Source of the DNA: Tubulanus polymorphus
Lineage: Eukaryota; Nemertea; Palaeonemertea; Tubulaniformes; Tubulanidae
Direction: 5' to 3'
DNA length: 64,000 nt
Assembly (NCBI RefSeq): GCF_964204645.1
Contig: NW_027437463.1
Location: forward strand, 25,944 to 89,943
Part shown: piece after piece, positions 32,131 through 44,166 of the stretch
Layout of the letters: every line of letters begins with the position of its first letter
Position numbering within the stretch: position 1 is the stretch's first letter
Translations under genes and position numbers: made by a program
Notes under the pieces: model-generated
Told to the model about the DNA's origin: nothing
What the model saw: only the letters and a program-made list of their open reading frames with translations
The model's database searches: none

Positions 32131-33048
32131 TTCATGAAAGGATATATAAACAGAAAATGAACATTATCACCACATAGCCTATACCGTCTTAACTATTTTA
32201 AAACTTGTTACATCGTAACAATGTAAATCTTTCTGTAAAACTTTGAATACTGAATCATTCTTCTACTTCGTCATGAAGGTATAAGGCCCGTGGGCCTCTT
32301 GTTACTATTTCTCAGATTGATGCAAATCCGTTGCAAAAAATGGAGGGGGGTGGTGAGGATAATAGCATCTTAAGGATAGATTGGTACCATAAAAGCATTT
32401 CCCAATCAGTTTTTAAATGCGATCATTTTTGTTAGCGGCATGTGTATGCTAACAAAGTTTTATCTATCTGTTGCCCGAACGTGGTCTGTGGATATATGTA
32501 GGCTACATTAATGATTTTTCACCGAGTGTTGCTAGTGTAGTGCTATAACACGGCTTTTGCGGCCCATAACGTGGCGCTGCATACATTGATTTCTTGTGCA
32601 AATGAATAGGTGATGACCATCCTGACTCGTCTTGGAACTAGCAGTGTCTTAACGGTAAAACGTGGACGATGTAGTTTGATTTTTTGAGCTAAATTTCAAT
32701 GTGAAAACTGCTGAAAAACGATCTGAGAGGATGTGAAGAACCAAAATTTTTTCCAAAAGAGATATATTTATTTGCAAAAATTTAGATCTATTCTCAAAAT
32801 TCCATCATTTTGCCATCTTTAATCGGTAAAGTTGCCAGTAATGGTAAGGGACAAAAGCAGGCGAGCAAATGGGAGGATCTCGTATCCCGCTCATCGGCCT
32901 CAGTTGCTTTGATTCGGAGTGCAGTCGACATAAGCTGGGGTGCGATGGCGGTTGCTCTCAGTTGCGTTGGGTTGTCGCGTCGCTTGTCGACATAAGCCAG
33001 CTTTTAGACCTCTCATGAACATTTGATACTTAAAATTCTCCTAGTTAA
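32131..33048. other. Intronic DNA without a recognised gene
   Basis: A 12-base GTCGACATAAGC motif occurs twice about 58 bases apart (32926 and 32984) in a locally GC-rich segment. I see no gene. Confidence 0.4.
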
Positions 33049-33335
33049 CCCTTTCAGTGCTGACCAATCAATACCCTATAGTGCGGGAGATAAATTGAAA
33101 ATTTAAAAAAATTACACCCCAATGTGTTGAATAACAAGCGTACCACTACAGTGCGTCTACACCCGGCACGGTGTAAGGTGAGTTACTAATATTTCACTAT
33201 GTTTGACAGGTGCTGTCATCTTTCGATAGAGATAAAAACTAATTACTAATTATATCAATACACTGCAGTCCAGTGTACTAGCAAAATCCATCACGGATTC
33301 ATACATCGCACTGCGGTATAGACGCACTGAAAGGG
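33049..33335. mobile_element. piggyBac-type MITE
   Basis: TTAA at 33045-33048 is followed by CCCTTTCAGTGC; the other end reads GCACTGAAAGGG followed by TTCAA, a mutated TTAA. The 287-bp length, CCCTTT termini and TTAA target are typical of piggyBac-mobilised MITEs. An internal TGCGTCTA- and TAGACGCA-type pair extends the inverted ends. No transposase. Confidence 0.8.
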
Positions 33336-33434
33336 TTCAATTAAACAAAAATGGTATTCCTGGAGTCATGCTGAAGTTCTTTTCCAGCTAACTCGAAATC
33401 CAACTTCAAGAGAAATTCAAATTTGAATTAATCT

Positions 33435-33640
33435 CAAAAATTAACACGGAATTCCAGGAGGTTCGATTTTAGGTTTTATACTTTATCTTCTGTATATTAT
33501 TGACTGTATCAACAGTTCAAAATTATTTCAGTTTGTAATGTCTGCAGATGATACTAATGCCTTCATATCCCATGAAGATATGAAATCTCCGGAATTATCT
33601 AAGTAGATACGTGGTTTAATAGTTTATAGACGTTCACCTA
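33435..33640 (+). mobile_element. LINE reverse-transcriptase fragment
   Basis: The translation gives GGSILGFILYLLYIID and then SADDTNAFISHED, matching the G.SILGP and (F/S)ADDT catalytic blocks of non-LTR reverse transcriptases. It is a degenerate, short fragment with a stop near 33600. Confidence 0.7.
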
Positions 33641-33710
33641 AAAAACTCAAGAAAAGTGAATTGAAAATATCTATATATGGAATGATGATAAAGTTTATAG
33701 AACCAATTTT

Positions 33711-34386
33711 TAGGCCAGCCATAGGCTGAGCCTATTACTATACAAATGGAGCGAATTTAAATGACATGGTTTCCAGAGCAAAGGCTCTTTTACTGTGCAA
33801 CTGAGCATATATTCATACAAATCATTCATTAAAGCATTATCCATTCTCCAAACTCTACGTAGCTGAATTTTGAAAGAGGGCCTCGTTAAAATTTATATGA
33901 GCTTTTTCACGAATATCTGATCGCAAAAATATTGGTTTTGAAAAACCAATCAGAAAGCAAAGACTCCTCTATGATTGGCTTAGCCGCAGAAATCAGCAGG
34001 TGTTCACGTGAACCTGCGGTATCATCTACCGTTTTACTTCCGGGTTTTATTTTAAGATCTAAAATTGTATTTCATGATCGATTTCTGTGAAAGCTTCAGT
34101 TGATTTGGTTTTTAGGAGGAATATTTTTATTAGCACTACAGAAAATATCATTGGCCATTGTGCAAAGTCCGGGAAAAATTGCTTTTTCTTAAATCGGAAA
34201 GATGACCTTGATATGCTAATTAGCCATGTGCTCCAGCTACAAATGCAATCAAATTTTATTCTGCAAAAAAATATAACATCCAATACAATTTTTCTTTATT
34301 GAACAAAAAATAACATCAAATCCAATTCAATTTTTTTTATTGAGCAAATTTCAGAAAATTCAATTCTATTCCGCATTAAAATCAAT
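33711..34386 (+). mobile_element. Dispersed repeat A, copy 2, left part
   Basis: It matches copies 1 and 3 from TTAGGCCAGCCATAGGCTGA up to AAAATCAAT, where a TIR element interrupts it. The right part continues at 35813. Confidence 0.75.
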
Positions 34387-35812
34387 AGGGTAACTGACAC
34401 TTTTTTTTAAATTTCAAAATATGATGTATTCTATTGATCTATACACTCATCTTCAACCGTTCTGTACCAAAATGTTTAGTTTACGCGCAATTTGTGATTT
34501 TGAAACTAGATTTTTGACCTCATTTCGTTGTTTACATCGCTTACTGTTCAGCGTCGGCTAAATCAGCAGGTGCGCGCTGCAACGTCATTACAGGCAGAGC
34601 TGAGAAATAGCGTCTATAGAAATGTGTTAGATTTTGAGGAAGCTGCGTGTATTTTCTGTTATATCTCAATGCCAGATTGTTTTACAGCTTTGAAACTGGC
34701 CAGGGAGGCAAAAGGATCTATTGTCTATAGCATGAACCTATTTCAAAGAATCAATGAGTAATTTGAATAGGCTAAATCGATCAAATTGAAGAAGCAGATT
34801 TCAATCCGCTGCTATGAAGCTATTAAAGTACACTATGCTAAGCTCTCAGCACTGATACTGCTGCTGCATAGTTCACCTATAGTTCAGCACCACAAGAACA
34901 CTACACAGTGTCTTTCTTATAAGCGATCACAGATTTCGATCTCGCTAAAGAATAAATAGATTTATATTCGTTTACTATTTACTATTTTTCATAGTCATTT
35001 AAGACTATAGTTTGAAAACTAAACATTTCAAAACTCTACAAAAACTTTCATAAATTTCTACAAATATTCAAAGGAATAATGTTTTTCGATTAAAGTTTCA
35101 CGCTGCAGAAGAGTTTTGATAGATAACATCACAAATCTTTCACAAACGTTATTTCTAAGTTTTAAAATAGGAATGATGAGGAAATATTCTAATTTTGTGA
35201 CCAAAGTCGCTACCAATACCAGGTATATTTCAAGAAAACAATTGAAATTGTTCTTGCGGCTAATTCAGTCTAAGTTTCATCAGTTCATAAGTCAAAATAT
35301 TCTTAGATCTAACCATGATCTTACTATCACTAAATGATAATACAAAACGATGATTTAAACATCCGTGGTCCTTGCTGTCTACTAGAAAATGCCATGGATT
35401 GCTATTCAAATCCTATTTTTGCACTTAGTTTGAACGGATATGGTCCGTTCAACAGCTAATTATAATCATTAATATGTAGACTTTCAAAATCAAGAGGCAT
35501 TTTGTCTCAATTCGAATGCCAAATAGGTATAAAATTAAGTTGAATTGCACTTGTAGCTTATTTCCTATTCATTTCTATAGACATCATTTCCGAGCCGTCA
35601 CTTTAGTGACGTAGTTCTATTAATAGACACAGTACCACGCGTTCAGCAGAAGCAATGTATACACTGAACAGGTGCGCGAACATCAAAATCATCAATTCTG
35701 ACTAGATTGAAAAGATTTTTCCAATTATAAAATCACCTAGCCTTATTGTATACTATAATATATCGTTTAGTGTAAAAAGTAGAAAATCTTTGAAAAAGTG
35801 TCAGTTACCCTA
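34387..35812. mobile_element. 1.4-kb TIR element inserted in repeat A
   Basis: AGGGTAACTGACACTTTTT at 34387 is an exact inverse of the sequence ending at 35812. Comparison with the uninterrupted copy at 44167-44932 shows that repeat A is split exactly here, with a 2-bp AT/TA target duplication. The interior has no transposase; the 77-codon frame at 34528 lacks known motifs. Confidence 0.8.
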
Positions 35813-35890
35813 TAAGACCAAGGGAAAAGATTTATCTGAGGTATTTGTTCCTGCCAGATCCAGTCGCTGTCTGTGCTACTTTTGTATTCT
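35813..35890 (+). mobile_element. Dispersed repeat A, copy 2, right part
   Basis: AAGACCAAGGGAAAAGATTT, then ATCTGAGGTATTTGTTCCTG, matches 44760-44825 of copy 3 and continues the repeat broken at 34386. Confidence 0.75.
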
Positions 35891-35897
35891 ACGATTC

Positions 35898-36282
35898 TAA
35901 TACTACGCCCCAGTGTTATAGCTTCCGCGGCCATACATTGGAAGAGGTTTCGTTCTAAGACTCAATATTCAGCCACCCTCTGATATGTGACATCATATGA
36001 ATTTTATTAGAATATTTTTTCATCTGGAAAAATATTTTTTTGAAAATATGAAATAGTTTCCCTGCTGCGCCTGCCTGTACCCTACGAAATTTTGGACGTA
36101 GACCATAAACAAATGTTTATCTTTGGTCTACAAAATAATTCTTTAAGAAAGATAGAATACAATATAAACTTCTAGAACTTTGAAGTCACGAATTAAAAAG
36201 ATTTTTCAAGCAATGCCTTTCCTCCAAACAACACTAGCTTTCAAGGTAAACCACACTTTGCCCATGGGCAATTTATTTTTCC
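35898..36282 (+). repeat. Dispersed repeat B, copy 1
   Basis: TAATACTACGCCCC to CCCATGGGCAATTTATTTT is repeated at 46852-47244 in the same orientation with over 90 percent identity by eye. It is non-coding. The high similarity suggests recent movement or gene conversion. Confidence 0.85.
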
Positions 36283-37213
36283 GTGTGATGGAATAAGACA
36301 ATGATTTACAGCGAAATATAAGGCGGCATGTAGTAGCAATGTGTATTTATGAATCGATCAGTGATTATTATAGTAGTACAGACCATAGATGTTGCATGCA
36401 AGGATCCCACAGTACAGGGAAATTGGGAAAAATTTCTGAAATTCATTTACATTTCACATAGGCCTATTGCATTTGCCAAGGGAATTTTCTTCAGCGATTT
36501 CCCTTGAAAATCATATTTATCAACCAGTCACCACTAAAATGTTGACTGTAGTATGATGGTATCTGTTCATTTTCCACTTGGGAAAATTAAAAAATCACCC
36601 ATGAAATACTTGGGAAAACCTTTTTATTAGGATGACGGTACGTAGTACACGTCGTCCTATTGTTATCGTGAAATCCGTCATGTCAAACGATTACGTCCGT
36701 TTAACGCCACACATTCTATGCGTCTGGAACTTTCACAGTCGCTTAAATATGAAACATAGAAGGTCGAGTTCATATATGGTGAATTTTTGTTATTTGGTTG
36801 ATTAAGTATTGGCGAAATAAAAAAATTGAAACTCTAAAGTAGCGTCACCCCTGTCTAGAAATAAAACTGTATTAGTCCGTGCTTAAAATAGTGCCACGCA
36901 TACATTTTTGAAATAGCACTTTACATAGGCCTATTCCATGATTTAGTTGTATATTTCTGTATTGTCGTTTATTGCCTGAAATTTCCGTATTTCCTTGGTG
37001 TGTGTGTCAGCGGATTAATTGAATGTTTAGGCATTGGTGATATGGACTCAGCGAGTACACGTGCTACATCGATTCAACATTAGCTGCTGAATCGATACTC
37101 GTACGTCGAGCAACGCCGAAACTATGTTACTATTACTAGTAAAATGATTTATCGTCATTAATTCTTTTGGACTTTCTCGTCAGCGATCGGTTTTTAGAGC
37201 CCGATTATGTGTA
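36283..37213. other. Intronic DNA without a recognised feature
   Basis: Neither strand shows a gene, element ends or an obvious repeat here. Confidence 0.4.
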
Positions 37214-37587
37214 TGTGGAGACCACGAATTGGTATTGTATTATACCTATAGAATACCTATAGACCTACGTATTATAATCCAAGTCTTTACAGCACTTCGA
37301 TGACCGCATTGTACTTGTCACGTGATTTCAGTAACAACGGAAGCTTTTCCCTTGCCTCGTTCATTTTACGTGCAAGTCGCGGTAGGAGCTGCTTGGTAAA
37401 TTTTGTTATCCCGGAATCATAACGTGTCAAAACGTGAAGTGAATTATTGCGAATATTGTCGTCTGGTCGTCTCCAGTCGTGGAGAACTGAATCGAACTCC
37501 GCAATAAAAGTGTATTGAAACTGAAATAAACATATTTGTACCAAGAAAGAACTTGTCACTCGCGTCATCGGGATATCAGCCGTTACA
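37214..37587 (+). repeat. BEL/Pao 5' LTR
   Basis: It begins TGTGGAGACCACGAATTGG and ends GCCGTTACA. It contains AATAAA signals at about 37502 and 37532, placing the R/U5 boundary nearby. TTTGACACGAGATCC follows as the likely primer-binding region. The first 88 bp recur at 43090. Confidence 0.75.
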
Positions 37588-37608
37588 GTTTGACACGAGA
37601 TCCCACGA

Positions 37609-39278
37609 TTGACACGTATCATCGAAGATCACGCGTTCGACACTATGACATCACCGGTCGATACCAGCTCTCCTACCAGCATTACCGGACTCAAAAACAG
37701 TCGTCGCGGCTATAAGGCCAGCGTAACCAGAAAGCGGAACGAACTTAACACTTTATTCAAAGAGGAGACCGTCGACTCCGAAAGAATCGAACTTTATAGG
37801 GAAGAATTAGTCGTCGCATGGGAAAGATATATTAGCAGCCATAAAAAACTGATGTCATCTCTGACCGAACAAACCGAGATCGACGACGAGGATGCCTGTT
37901 TTCTAGAAGAAAACGAAATACACGAAGATTTCTGAAGAACATCGATCACATTATTACTATACCGCAACCTGCACTAGAATCGCCTAGTGAAACTACCGTC
38001 CAACATTTAACAAATCTCGTCAGTCTACAGCAGCGCCAAACGCAGAACCAGATGCAAGCAATCGAACGAATGATGTTTCAGCAGTCAATCGCGGCGAATT
38101 CCCTTATGTTACCGAACCCTGACGTACCATTGTTTAGCGGCGACCCAATGGAGTACTGTTATTTCATCCGAGCCTTTGAAAGTCTCATCGAATCGAGGGT
38201 CACTGATAGTAGAACGCGTTTATACTATCTCAACCAATACACCAAAGGCGAAGTTAACGAGCTAGTGAGAAGCTTCATGTTCAGCACATCGGAAGACGCA
38301 TACGCCAACGCCAAGGATACCCTGAGGAAACGGTATGGTCAGCCATATAAAATTGCAGCGGCATACGTCAACCAAATCACCACTGGAGCTCAATTGAAGA
38401 GCGAAGATCGAAATGGGTTACGGAAGTACTCAGTCCAACTGTCTAGCTGCCACAATGCACTTCAGGATGTCGGATTTCTGTCGAAAATAGAAAATCCGGA
38501 CTGTTTAAGAAGGGTAGTAGGCAGACTGCCTTATGACTTAAGGAAACGATGGCGAACTAGGGCTGACGTTATCAACGAAATGCAAGAAAGAGAGATCACG
38601 TTCAAAGACATATCGGATTTCGTCGAAAAAGAGGCTAGAGTAGCACAAAATCCTATTTTCGGCGACCTCAACCCGTTCGAGAAGAAAGATTCGAGGGAAT
38701 CACATCATGGAAAAAGAAACTTTGGTTTAAACACCCAAACGTACAGTTCGAATACTCAGACGAATAAAAGAGACGGCAGACCATTAAGATGCTTTAACTG
38801 CGAAGGACCACATCGTATAGACGAATGCAGTCATTTTAAGGGGATGAACTATGAAGAGAAAGTGAAGATGATTAAAGACAAGGGACTTTGCTTTAATTGT
38901 TTAATTCCACATCATACAGCTAGAGAATGTAATAGCAAACAAAGATGCAGTGTATGCAGGTTTAAACATCACAGCTTGGTACACAAAGGGACGGATAATT
39001 CTAGTTACGACGCGACTGAAGTAAAGGCAGAAATAGTTGGTAGTACTCAAATTACTCTTAACCAAGGATCCAAGAACGGAGCCGTGAAGTCAGACGGCAA
39101 GGTTGGGTTGCCAATAATCCCAGTCAAGGTGAAATATCATGGTGAAGATCGGTACGAAACTGTCAATGCGTTACTAGACACGGGTTCAACTGCAACGTTC
39201 TGCACGGAGAGTTTGATGAGTAAAATTGGGGTTACTGGTTCAAACGCTGAAATCCATCTCACTACCATGGGAAATTGA
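37609..39278 (+). pseudogene. BEL/Pao Gag and protease
   Basis: The N-terminal part (37609-37935) ends in a frameshift. The rest (about 37930-39278) carries the BEL-type Gag core (SGDPMEYCYFIRAFESLIES), two CX2CX4HX4C zinc knuckles (CFNCEGPHRIDEC and CFNCLIPHHTAREC) with a third Cys/His cluster, and a retroviral aspartic protease start (ALLDTGSTATFC). The protease breaks off soon after LTTM, where the next frame already encodes the region before the reverse transcriptase, so part of the protease and linker is deleted. This would be the capsid and maturation part of the polyprotein. Confidence 0.85.
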
Positions 39279-41211
39279 AGTTATTCCAAGCAAGAACGGT
39301 GGCCCATACGCTGTCCGCACTCTATTTGGATGGGTGACAAATGGTCCATTGGGAAGAGCTGTTGGTCGTAAAGTGAAGTCGTTTTCCATCAAAGGCCTAA
39401 GCCTAACGGATCAGCAGTCAACTAATAGTCTAACCGAGATGTTCGAGAGCTTCTGTAACAGAGAATTCCAGAATGATGGCAACAATGAAGAAGCTATGTC
39501 ACAGAACGACAAAAGGGCACTCAAAATTATGGAAGACACAGTTCATCTCGTCGATGGTCATTACGAGTTGGCTCTTCCATTCAAGACACTTCCTCCTCAG
39601 TTGCCGAATAATCGTTGGTTAGCAGAAAAAAGGCTATCCTTGTTGAAACGAAGATTAATAAGCAACTCAGAGCTAAAAGTTGGTTATCATAAGTTCATAC
39701 AAGACTTGTTCGTAAAAGACTTCGCTGAATTGGTTCCAGAAGATGAACTTAACTCTACAGAAATAGAGTGGTACCTACCTCATCACCCGGTCTACCATCC
39801 TCAGAAGAAGAAACTACGGGTGGTATTCGATTGTTCAGCCAGTTTCGCGGGAATTTCACTGAACAACCAGCTGTATTCCGGGCCAGACCAAACTAACGCA
39901 CTGATTGGTGTACTATTAAGATTTCGTCAGGAAACGTTCGCTATTGTTGGTGACGTGGAAGCTATGTTCCACCAGGTTAAAGTCGTGAAAGAACATAGAG
40001 ATGCACTACAGTTCCTATGGTGGGCGGACGAAGACATGGTAAATACCAGCGTATATCGCATGAAGGTGCATCTATTTGGGGCTACGTCCTCTCCCAGCAT
40101 ATGTAACTTTGCATTAAGAAGAACAGCGATTGATAACCAAGATAACTTCAGTAAGATGGCAACCGAAACCGTAATGAAGAACTTTTACGTCGACGATCTT
40201 CTTAAATCCGTCGAATTAGAGAGTATCGGATCAAGCTTGATCAAAGAAGTTGTTAATCTTCTAAAGCTTGGCGGATTCCGACTGACCAAAATAGCTTCAA
40301 ATTCAAGGGCTATAATTGAAGAAATACTAGAAGAGGAGAGAGCACCCACGATGAAAAACCTCTGCCTTGAATCTCTACCAGTAGACCGCGCCCTCGGAGT
40401 ACAGTGGAATATGAACAATGATTGTCTTGGATTTCGAACAACGCCTGGCGGTCAAACTCGGACGAGAGGCGGTGTACTCTCCGTTATGAGTGCAATATAC
40501 GACCCCTTGGGATTGGCAGCGCCAGTAACATTGACTATTAAAGTCCTTATGCAAGTGATGATTCGACGTAAGCTAGGTTGGGATGATATACTTCCCGAAG
40601 ATCTGATGAAAATCTGGAAGAAATGGTGCACTGATTTGCCGAAATTGAGCCAATATGAAATCAAACGATGCATCAAACCACGGAATTCCAGAATTATAAG
40701 TAGAGAACTTCACCACTTCTCCGAAGCTTCAGAGAATGGTTATGGCTGTGTATCTTATCTTCGTCAAGAAGACGAAAGTGGTAAGATACATACGTCTCTG
40801 ATGATGGGAAAATCTCGAGTAGCACCCTTAAAGCCAGTCACAATTCCTCGAATGGAACTTTCAGCAGCAACATTGTCCGTAAGAAATGATATGATCCTAA
40901 GAAGAGAACTAGAAATCGACATCAAGCCATCCTATTACTGGACAGACAGCATGGCCGTGATAAAATACCTTCAAAACGAAGATAAGAGATTCAAAGTTTT
41001 CGTGGCCAATAGAATCGCACTAATTCGATCCGTCTCTACTCCAACTCAGTGGAATTTTATTGACGGGAAGTCTAATGTCGCAGATTGTGCATCAAGAGGA
41101 CAAGATGTTGATACGTTCTCGAAAAATGAAGAATGGAAAAATGGCCCTGAATTTCTACGAAGGCCGAGTCTGAATGGCCTAAACAGCCGGGGAATGATTT
41201 ATTGCAGTTGA
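39279..41211 (+). pseudogene. BEL/Pao reverse transcriptase and RNase H
   Basis: The frame runs from KNGGPYAVRTLFGWVTNGPL through the Pao-type reverse transcriptase (LRVVFDCSASFAGISLNNQL, VGDVEAMFHQV and the catalytic NFYVDDLLKS at about 40180) to RNase H (HHFSEASENGYGCVSY near 40710, MELSAATL, YWTDSMAVI). The first RNase H catalytic position is Glu (GAA at 40723) where the family has Asp in an F-x-DAS block. The frame ends at 41211. Its last ~15 codons are out of frame with the family, and the true continuation lies in the next frame. Confidence 0.88.
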
Positions 41212-42830
41212 AAAATGATGATAATCTCGAAGTGAAACAAGAGAAGATTCTTGTAAACCCTATAAATGAAGGAAACAGGAACTTTTTACATGACTTATTC
41301 CAGATGTTTTCATCGTGGTTCAAGCTGAAAAAGACAATTGCTTGGCTACTTCGTTACAAGAAAAAATTGATGCTCGCTGTATCCAATCGTCATAAGAAAG
41401 AAGTTAAGTATGATAACCTCATCGAAATTCGGCCGATTACTGTTGACGAGCTAAGAGCGAGTGAACGTTTAATACTTAAAGTTACGCAGAATGTCCATTT
41501 TCCTGAAGAATATTCAACTATACTAGGAACGAAAAGTCCGACGTCCGATAGAAACCAATTGAAGTCTATTCGCCGAAGCGTGAAGAAATCAAGTCCTATT
41601 AGAAAGCTGGACCCAATCAAAGTCGATGTTTTATTGAGAATCGGAGGCCGATTACAGAGCGCACCTATTTCCGAGTCAGAGAAGCATCCGATAATTCTAC
41701 CAACGCTATGTCACGTTACAGAGCTTATAATTCGTCATTACCACATCGCTACAGCTCACGAAGGTAGACAATACATGCTTGCTACAATAAGAAAAAGACT
41801 CTGGGTAGTCAAGGGCGACTCTACAGTTCGAAAGATAATCTCCGGATGTGTACCTTGTAGGAAAGTCAAAGGGAAACCAGTTCAGCAGAAAATGGCACCA
41901 TTACCAGCCGACCGTATCACACCAGCGCCACCATTTACCAACGTCGGTTTAGACTTCTTCGGACCGTTCGAAATTAAGAGGGGTCGAGCTGTCGTCAAGC
42001 GATATGGTTGTATTTTCACATGTCTGGTCGTCCGAGCAATTCATATAGAAGTCTGTGATAATCTGTCAACTGACTCCTTCATCAACGCATTACGGAGATT
42101 CATGTCGCGTCGCGGATATCCGGATAAAATAAGATGCGATAACGGTGCCAACTTAATAGGTGGATCGAAAGAATTAAAACGAGAAATTGAAGCTTGGAAT
42201 CAGAAGAAAATCCACGAGACTCTACTCCAGAAAGAAGTAGAATGGTTGTTCAACCCTCCGAGCGCTTCGCACTGGGGAGGAGTCTGGGAGCGCTGTATCA
42301 GAACGATACGAAAATCGCTCAGTTTTGTGATGAAATTGCAGCTAGTTAATGAAGAGGAATTTAGAACGTTGATATGCGAAGTCGAGTCGATTGTTAACGG
42401 CCGACCTATAACTCCGGTAACCAGTGACCCTGACGATTTGGAACCGTTGACACCAAACCATTTACTGCTGCTGCGTGGCGGATCCAAACTTCCACCCGGA
42501 GAATTCGCATCAGTTGATCAATATTCGATAAGAAGATGGCGCCATGTACAATACCTTGCGGACCAATTCTGGCGGCGATGGCAACGAGAGTACATCCCTT
42601 TACTTCAAGAAAGACAGAAGAATCAAGACGTTGTTGGTAACATTAAGAAAGGAGACATCGTATTGGTTGCTGATGAAAAAACTCACCGCTCCGAATGGCC
42701 CCTAGGACGTATCGTCGATGTCCACACTGGTCGTGACGACTTAGTTCGATCCGTTCGTATCAAGACTGCAAGGAACGTACTTGTCAGACCGATCGTCAAA
42801 TGTATCCTTCTAGAAAGTACATTAAACTAA
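41202..42830 (+). CDS. BEL/Pao integrase region
   Basis: An open frame of 542 codons. It contains the HHCC zinc domain (HYHIATAHEGRQYM, later CVPCRK) and the DDE core with D in GLDFFGPF, D in IRCDNGANLIGG and E in SHWGGVWERC. A C-terminal domain with IKKGDIVLVADE and WPLGRIVDVHTGRD (DUF5641-type) follows. It was originally part of the Pol polyprotein; a one-base shift near 41160 separates it from RNase H. It is not a Polinton integrase, because it joins directly to the BEL reverse transcriptase. Confidence 0.9.
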   Translation: MQLKNDDNLEVKQEKILVNPINEGNRNFLHDLFQMFSSWFKLKKTIAWLLRYKKKLMLAVSNRHKKEVKYDNLIEIRPITVDELRASERLILKVTQNVHFPEEYSTILGTKSPTSDRNQLKSIRRSVKKSSPIRKLDPIKVDVLLRIGGRLQSAPISESEKHPIILPTLCHVTELIIRHYHIATAHEGRQYMLATIRKRLWVVKGDSTVRKIISGCVPCRKVKGKPVQQKMAPLPADRITPAPPFTNVGLDFFGPFEIKRGRAVVKRYGCIFTCLVVRAIHIEVCDNLSTDSFINALRRFMSRRGYPDKIRCDNGANLIGGSKELKREIEAWNQKKIHETLLQKEVEWLFNPPSASHWGGVWERCIRTIRKSLSFVMKLQLVNEEEFRTLICEVESIVNGRPITPVTSDPDDLEPLTPNHLLLLRGGSKLPPGEFASVDQYSIRRWRHVQYLADQFWRRWQREYIPLLQERQKNQDVVGNIKKGDIVLVADEKTHRSEWPLGRIVDVHTGRDDLVRSVRIKTARNVLVRPIVKCILLESTLN

Positions 42831-43089
42831 ATCCCATCGTTATTACGGCGATTAGAATTAAATGGTTAATCCGTGAATTCATCTATGAACAATTAGATAT
42901 CGAGAAACAGTTAATTAAGTGACTCAGATCGATAATTAATTACTATTCGCGAGTTCAATATCGCTTAGATTTAATGTTAAACTAATAACTTCGATATTCA
43001 AGTCTTTAATTATTGATGAGCAGATTTGGGTTGATTTGATTTATTTTGTAATTAGTTAAACGCCCAAAGTTCGTTTAAAGGGGTCGGGA

Positions 43090-43177
43090 TGTGGAGACCA
43101 CGAATTGGTATTGTATTATACCTATAGAATACCTATAGACCTACGTAATATAATCCAAGTCTTTATAGCACTTCGAT
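43090..43177 (+). repeat. BEL/Pao 3' LTR, truncated
   Basis: It is preceded by a purine-rich AAAGGGGTCGGGA tract. It matches 37214-37301 with three substitutions or so, then similarity stops at CTTCGAT. Confidence 0.85.
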
Positions 43178-44166
43178 TAAATTAGCTGAAGAAATATTAT
43201 TCACGATAACTTTTACTATAAAAAATTCCTTTTGTGAAGCCATTAAAACCTTTAAGTCTGTAACTTAATTTCGTCAGTAACTAGTCTTAATTTCGACTGT
43301 AGCCATATTAGTTTCATGTTTGGAAATTTTCACAAATATCCCATTATGAAAGCTTTAACCACCATCGATTAGGTAACTTCTCGTCAGTAACCGGCCTACA
43401 CCCTCATCGTAGTTGTTTTGTACCATTCTCCTTGATCTATCAAACATTTTTCAAGTCAAAGATTCCCATAATCAATCTTTAAGATATCATGTAAGAATTC
43501 TAATGAGACTGCTGGTAAATATTCATTCTGTTCCACTTGGTCGATCGTTTGACTAGCTCCAGGGCCTAAGGGTACAGTTAGCAGTTGACCTATGGTTCAG
43601 TCTGTGAACAGCTTTAAATAACTGTGGTAACTGATGGATGTGAAGCTTGTACCCCATGGACTGCATGGTCATTGGCCTGCGTCATGGGTTCTTGGCGATT
43701 GTGCCGAGAGCAGACTGTATCCGGTGGTCATGGTAAGTATAAATTTGATTAAACATGCACCGATGGCTAAAATGATACCTTCGTTTCTCAACCCCTCTAA
43801 TTGTATGTTGGCGAACAATATTTCGAGCCTTTGGACCTTTTTCCCTCTAGTTTTCAAACTTGCAGGGATGCTAACTGCTCCGTTTTGCCTTAAATCTCTG
43901 TAATACCTTCAACTTGCATTATATGTTCAACTCTTTGTCTAACATTGTGGAACGTCGTTTGGACCTGACTTGCAAATGTGTTTGAAAAGCACTACAGTGT
44001 GTAAGCCTTAGCAACCAACCTAACTCGTCATTACCCTGAGTTCCACTTTTAATTTCTATTCTCTGTCGTCGTCCTATTAAAAAGTTTCTTTCTAGTTTCA
44101 TGTACCTGTGGGAACTATTTCCATGTGACATGCTAGCCTACGATGACCGTCTAGCCTACGATGTTT
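43178..44166. other. Intronic DNA without a recognised feature
   Basis: The short frames near 43634 and 43919 have no recognised motif or splice support. Confidence 0.4.

Larger units (their letters stand above)
37214..43177 (+). mobile_element. BEL/Pao LTR retrotransposon, degraded, 3' LTR truncated
   Basis: The order is LTR, gag, protease, reverse transcriptase, RNase H, integrase, polypurine tract and LTR. The 5' LTR is about 374 bp; only about 88 bp of the 3' LTR remain. The element lies in sense orientation in PDRG1 intron 1. The coding region has frameshifts near 37935 and 41160 and a deletion near 39278. No target duplication is visible, as expected with one end lost. Confidence 0.9.

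Noticed and set aside
34528-34761. 77-codon frame as a transposase remnant
   Set aside because: No DDE or HTH motif; it merely lies in the TIR element.
37287-37622. A 111-codon minus-strand frame with protein-like composition
   Set aside because: It lies almost entirely inside the BEL 5' LTR (374 bp, with AATAAA signals and a following primer-binding region), so it is antisense to the LTR and most likely chance.
41202-42830. Integrase belonging to a Polinton/Maverick
   Set aside because: It follows BEL reverse transcriptase and RNase H directly and has the BEL C-terminal domain.
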